A DNA stretch of 9,823 nucleotides from Chlorobiota bacterium (GTDB lineage Bacteria; Bacteroidota; Bacteroidia; Bacteroidales; B39-G9): NCBI GenBank assembly GCA_030632095.1, contig DAOVJU010000081.1, positions 1-9,823 of the forward strand, given 5' to 3'. Below, in pieces: positions 7,472 through 9,823 of the stretch. Every line of letters starts with the position of its first letter. The stretch's first letter is position 1. Made by a program: the position numbers and the translations under genes. The notes under the pieces are model-generated. The model made no database searches and was not told the origin of the DNA. It was given only the letters and a program-made list of their open reading frames with translations.

Positions 7472-7504
7472 AGACCTAACAGGTTTTCAAAACCTGTTAG
7501 GTCT
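7472..7504. repeat. 33-bp palindromic repeat, copy 1
   Basis: Arms AGACCTAACAGGTTT (7472-7486) and 7490-7504 are perfect reverse complements around a TCA loop. Compared with copies 2 and 3 it has a C-to-T change in one arm and the matching G-to-A change in the other, so pairing is kept. It ends 41 bases before the RAYT remnant ATG and is followed by GGTT. Confidence 0.88.
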
Positions 7505-7545
7505 GGTTAATTTTTTCTTACTTTTATATCCAACATACACAATAT

Positions 7546-7926
7546 ATGAAACAAGAACCTTTTACAGCCGGGATTTACTACCATGTATTTAACCGTGGTA
7601 ATAAAAAACACAAGCATACAGGAAGTTTATTTCAGGAACACTTACACAGGATAAAGATAGATACAGAAGAATATTTTCGGGAGTTGCTATTTTATATACA
7701 TTTGAATCCTGAAAAACATGGAATTTTTAACGATTTTAGTAAATATCCATATTCCTCATACAGAGACCTAACAGGTCTTGAAGACCTGTTAGGTCTGGTA
7801 TCTGTAGGTCTAGATAGGACTGAAGTTATAGAATGTTTTGGAGACAGAGAAAACCTGATTTATTGTCATAAAAAACGAAAAATTAAACTTGATATTCTAA
7901 AAGATATTGAGGAAATTGATTATTAG
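7546..7926 (+). pseudogene. Internally deleted REP-associated tyrosine transposase (RAYT, Y1_Tnp family)
   Basis: RAYTs are single-strand DNA transposases of the HUH/Y1 class that act on palindromic REP-type repeats. The start (YYHVFNRGN, residues 11-19) and the second half (TGSLFQEHLHRIKIDTEEYF at 25-44, YIHLNPEKHGI at 50-60, YPYSSY at 68-73) are typical of Bacteroidetes members. The middle is missing: NRGN runs directly into KKHKHTGSLF, so roughly 90-110 residues holding the H-x-H metal motif (PNHFH-like) and the catalytic tyrosine helix are gone. The frame is nevertheless open for 126 residues. It should be catalytically dead. Codons 73-84 (RDLTGLEDLLGL) are made by an inserted copy of the palindrome that also flanks the gene on both sides. 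It sits alone in the divergent gap between the exonuclease gene and rsgA. It may still bind DNA, but decay is the simpler reading. Confidence 0.8.
7764..7796. repeat. 33-bp palindromic repeat, copy 2, inside the RAYT reading frame
   Basis: Arms AGACCTAACAGGTCT (7764-7778) and 7782-7796 pair perfectly around TGA, the reverse complement of the TCA loop in copies 1 and 3, so this copy can be read as inverted. It is 33 bases (11 codons) and open in this frame, so it adds a short peptide rather than a stop. Confidence 0.9.
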
Positions 7927-7937
7927 ATTAAAAGAAA

Positions 7938-7970
7938 AGACCTAACAGGTCTTCAAGACCTGTTAGGTCT
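7938..7970. repeat. 33-bp palindromic repeat, copy 3, just before rsgA
   Basis: Arms AGACCTAACAGGTCT (7938-7952) and 7956-7970 pair perfectly around TCA. It begins 11 bases after the RAYT stop and ends 11 bases before the rsgA ATG, followed by GGTT like copy 1. As RNA it would form a 15-bp stem in the rsgA translation-initiation region. Confidence 0.9.
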
Positions 7971-7981
7971 GGTTTTGAAAT

Positions 7982-8920
7982 ATGAAAACTGGCATAGTAA
8001 TAAAGACAACAGGTAGTTGGCATACGGTAAAAACTGCTGAAAAGGAAGTTTTTGACTGTAAAATTAAAGGAAGATTCCGCATAAATGGTATTGTAACTAC
8101 AAATCCGGTTGCGGTTGGAGATTATGTAGATTTTAAAATTGTAGATGAAGATCAGACAGGATTAATCTCAAAAATTCATGATCGCAGGAATTATATTATT
8201 CGTAAATCAACAAAGTTGTCGAAACAAGTACATGTAATAGCTGCAAACATTGATCGTGCTTATCTTATTGCTACGCTTGCAAAACCTGAAACAAGCACAA
8301 TGTTTATTGACAGGTATTTAATCTCAGCCGAAGCATACAGGATTCCTGTTACCATTTTGTTCAATAAAACGGACATTTATGGCGAATTCGAAAATGAATA
8401 TTTAAAAGCAATTATGCATTTATATCAAAGCATAGGGTATAATTGCATTGATGTATCGGCTGTCACAGGGTATAATGTAGGAAAAGTAAAAGGGCAAATG
8501 GCAAATAAAACAGTGGTTATTTCAGGTCATTCGGGTGTTGGCAAATCTACTTTAATTAATGCTATGCATCCGGGCTTAAACTTAAAAATTGACAGTGTTT
8601 CCAGCTTACATAAAAAAGGCAAGCACACTACAACATTCACTGAAATGTTTGAACTGGACAATGGGGCTTTTGTAATTGACACACCCGGAATTAAAGGTTT
8701 TGGAATTATTGATATGTATAAAGAAGAAATATTCCATTTTTTCCCGGAAATTTTCAAAGTATCGAAAGATTGTAAATATTATAATTGTACCCATGTGCAT
8801 GAACCAGAATGTGCTGTTATGAAAGCCGTTGAAGAACACCGGATAAGCCAGTCACGTTATCAGAATTATTTGAGTATCATGGAAGAAGATGAGAATGAGA
8901 AGTATCGAAAACCGTTTTAA
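7982..8920 (+). CDS. rsgA: Ribosome small subunit-dependent GTPase A
   Basis: A circularly permuted GTPase that binds the 30S subunit late in assembly and checks decoding-site maturation. The 312-residue product has the N-terminal OB-fold (about 1-75). The permuted GTPase motifs then appear in the expected order: G4 NKTD at 128-131, G5 SA at 159-160, G1 GHSGVGKST at 182-190, the G2 threonines in KGKHTTT (211-217) and G3 DTPG at 233-236. The C-terminal zinc site is intact as C-x4-C-x-H-x5-C (C264, C269, H271, C277). Length and motif spacing are normal. The ATG at 7982 gives the standard N terminus. Upstream lies the palindrome at 7938-7970 and no Shine-Dalgarno sequence; no good promoter match was found, so it may depend on transcription through the RAYT region. 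Confidence 0.96.
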   Translation: MKTGIVIKTTGSWHTVKTAEKEVFDCKIKGRFRINGIVTTNPVAVGDYVDFKIVDEDQTGLISKIHDRRNYIIRKSTKLSKQVHVIAANIDRAYLIATLAKPETSTMFIDRYLISAEAYRIPVTILFNKTDIYGEFENEYLKAIMHLYQSIGYNCIDVSAVTGYNVGKVKGQMANKTVVISGHSGVGKSTLINAMHPGLNLKIDSVSSLHKKGKHTTTFTEMFELDNGAFVIDTPGIKGFGIIDMYKEEIFHFFPEIFKVSKDCKYYNCTHVHEPECAVMKAVEEHRISQSRYQNYLSIMEEDENEKYRKPF

Positions 8921-8987
8921 TTAGACTAAAAGATTATAAGACATAAGACTTATAGACTACAAGATATTAGATTTATAGATTTTTTTG
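8921..8987 (+). repeat. Degenerate AGACTA-rich low-complexity tract
   Basis: This short gap after rsgA consists of loosely repeated AGACTA, AGATTA, AGACATA, AGACTTATAGACTACA and ATAGATT units ending in T7. A tract of the same composition but opposite orientation lies at 9661-9705, on the other side of the small exported-protein gene. Confidence 0.5.
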
Positions 8988-9004
8988 CAGCCTGATGGAT
9001 AATG

Positions 9005-9574
9005 TTATTTTTGACCTACAATTATAGATTCATTTTCAGAAAAACTAAAATCAATTATTGATGTCTTTCCATTAAACGTACTAATAGAAATTTCCATCCA
9101 GCCTAAATAATTGATTTGGTCTTGAATTAACACAAAAGCAATATAGTACGGGGGCTCTTTTTTTGAATAAACCTTCCATGAATTGTCCCATCCTTCATTA
9201 ATATCCCAACTTATTATAACTAAAGTACCTGGATATTGAGACCAGAGGGGCAATCTTTGTGTTGTTGCCCATATTGTATCGCCTTTTTCAAGGTATAAGT
9301 AACCCAACGCTCCGTTATACAATATTTTATTATTTTTTTCCGGCATTATTTGTCCACTAATACTCCTTGATGATTGAGGTACATCATGCGTTCCAATATT
9401 CCAATATTCAATTATAAAATCAATTATTCCATCATTGTTAATATCAATAAAATCTGGTAAATGTGGAAAAATTTCGACTGTATCGGAATTTGTGTTTAAA
9501 ATACTATCCTCATTTTGAGAAAAAACATATTGTTGTGAAAGGAAAATCAAAATACAGGAAAAGAAATATTTCAT
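9005..9574 (-). CDS. Small exported protein with a calcium-loop-like motif, function unknown
   Basis: A 189-residue protein with a Sec signal peptide (residues 1-19, cleavage near VFS|Q), so it is expected in the periplasm or outside. There is no lipobox cysteine at the cleavage point and no T9SS sorting tail. Residues 44-52 read DINNDGIID, a D-x-N-x-D-G-x-x-D calcium-binding loop as in dockerin or FG-GAP/EF-hand-like repeats; only one copy is present. The end (YYIAFVLIQD...YLGWMEISIS...TSIIDFSFSENESIIVGQ) resembles the closing pattern (GW-x-x-[IV]... D-x-[AS]-[YF]... I-x-x-G) I associate with Bacteroidetes exported proteins. The ATG at 9574 gives an ideal signal peptide; an upstream start at 9625 would put 17 residues before it and is rejected. 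It lies between rsgA and typA, bracketed by inverted low-complexity tracts. Confidence 0.72.
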   Translation of the reverse strand: MKYFFSCILIFLSQQYVFSQNEDSILNTNSDTVEIFPHLPDFIDINNDGIIDFIIEYWNIGTHDVPQSSRSISGQIMPEKNNKILYNGALGYLYLEKGDTIWATTQRLPLWSQYPGTLVIISWDINEGWDNSWKVYSKKEPPYYIAFVLIQDQINYLGWMEISISTFNGKTSIIDFSFSENESIIVGQK

Positions 9575-9598
9575 GTTAATGTCTTTTTTGATGTTATA

Positions 9599-9625
9599 TA
9601 AAGATAGACCAATTTTTTCACACAA
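9599..9625 (-). promoter_or_regulatory. Weak candidate promoter for the small exported-protein gene
   Basis: On the minus strand TTG (9625-9623) is followed after 16 bases by TATCTTTA (9606-9599), one mismatch from TAnnTTTG. It lies about 25 bases before the ATG at 9574. Both the mismatch and the short spacing weaken the call. Confidence 0.3.
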
Positions 9626-9660
9626 GCTTTTCCAAATTTTTGAACTTGATTTTTTTTTAT

Positions 9661-9705
9661 TTTCTAACTGTCTAAAAGTCTAACATCTATCAGTCTATTA
9701 ATCTA
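9661..9705 (-). repeat. Degenerate AGACTA-rich low-complexity tract, inverted relative to 8921-8987
   Basis: Read on the minus strand this tract shows ATAGATTAATAGACTG, ATAGATGTTAGAC and TTTTAGACAG units, the same vocabulary as 8921-8987 but on the other strand. It lies directly after the typA stop codon. Confidence 0.5.
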
Positions 9706-9823
9706 TTATTCTTTTCGTTGCCTTTTCCTGTCATGTTCGTTTAGCAGTATTTTTCTTAATCGAATTGACTTTGGAGTAACTTCAACGTATTCATCTTCGC
9801 TTATATATTCCAGGGCCTCTTCA
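9706..9823 (-). CDS. typA: C-terminal end of translational GTPase TypA/BipA (partial)
   Basis: The last 38 codons of a minus-strand gene that runs off the window. They read EEALEYISEDEYVEVTPKSI and then RLRKILLNEHDRKRQRKE before TAA (9708-9706). The segment EALEYI..DEYVEVTP.SIRLRK..L is the conserved C terminus of TypA/BipA, a ribosome-binding GTPase of the EF-G type involved in ribosome assembly and stress or cold adaptation. The GTPase domain lies outside the window. The next gene on this strand starts 131 bases downstream. Confidence 0.9.
   Translation of the reverse strand, partial: EEALEYISEDEYVEVTPKSIRLRKILLNEHDRKRQRKE

Noticed and set aside
7472..7970. CRISPR array
   Set aside because: Three palindromic copies are separated by about 260 and 140 bases, and one lies inside a reading frame; spacing is irregular, far longer than spacers, and there are no cas genes.
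8527..8839. Two minus-strand open frames opposite rsgA
   Set aside because: They overlap the GTPase and zinc-site coding region, which has intact motifs on the plus strand.
9630..9664. Plus-strand terminator-like T-run after a partly symmetrical AAGCTT...GAACTT segment
   Set aside because: No plus-strand gene ends nearby and the pairing is imperfect; it is best read as AT-rich spacer upstream of a minus-strand gene.
1..9823. A new defence, secondary-metabolite or toxin-antitoxin system
   Set aside because: All gene-length frames are accounted for by housekeeping genes, exported proteins and a transposase remnant; nothing resembles such a system.

Overview
The window reads as chromosomal DNA of a Bacteroidota (Bacteroidetes) species, probably Bacteroidales/Marinilabiliales-like. 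The evidence is: AT-rich sequence with A/T-rich leaders and few Shine-Dalgarno sites; two secreted proteins ending in type IX secretion (T9SS) sorting-domain-like tails; matches to the Bacteroidetes promoter pattern TTG-N17-23-TAnnTTTG; and a conserved housekeeping set (rnpA, S41 protease, exodeoxyribonuclease III, rsgA, typA). Genus cannot be fixed from this sequence alone.

Layout. 1-80: probable C-terminal end of a gene cut by the window edge, perhaps hemD. 109-486: rnpA. 488-623: a 136-bp MITE-like element with 16-bp imperfect terminal inverted repeats and a perfect 8-bp target duplication (TAATTAGT); one duplication copy contains the rnpA stop codon. 677-2371: a CtpA-type S41 protease. 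2410-2463: a long palindrome, followed by a promoter candidate. 2591-5187: one large secreted T9SS-substrate gene now split into two reading frames at an A-run near 3931-3934. 5199-5228: a palindrome. 5238-6581: a secreted beta-propeller protein with a T9SS tail. 6660-7421 (minus): exodeoxyribonuclease III. 7472-7970: an internally deleted REP-associated tyrosine transposase (RAYT) gene flanked on both sides by 33-bp palindromes, with a third copy read in frame inside the gene. 7982-8920: rsgA. 9005-9574 (minus): a small exported protein, bracketed by degenerate AGACTA-rich tracts in opposite orientation. 9706-9823 (minus): the C-terminal end of typA/bipA.

How it fits together. RnpA, RsgA and TypA serve tRNA maturation and ribosome biogenesis, and the exonuclease serves base-excision repair. 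The two large plus-strand proteins are exported and probably pass through T9SS to the surface. The protease is membrane-anchored and acts in the envelope.

The most interesting signals are not new enzymes but small mobile or structured DNA: a MITE with intact target duplication that separates rnpA from the protease gene and may supply a promoter; palindromes associated with a RAYT remnant, one of which has become coding sequence; and a possible frameshift site. I saw no CRISPR array, tRNA, rRNA, defence system or biosynthetic cluster.
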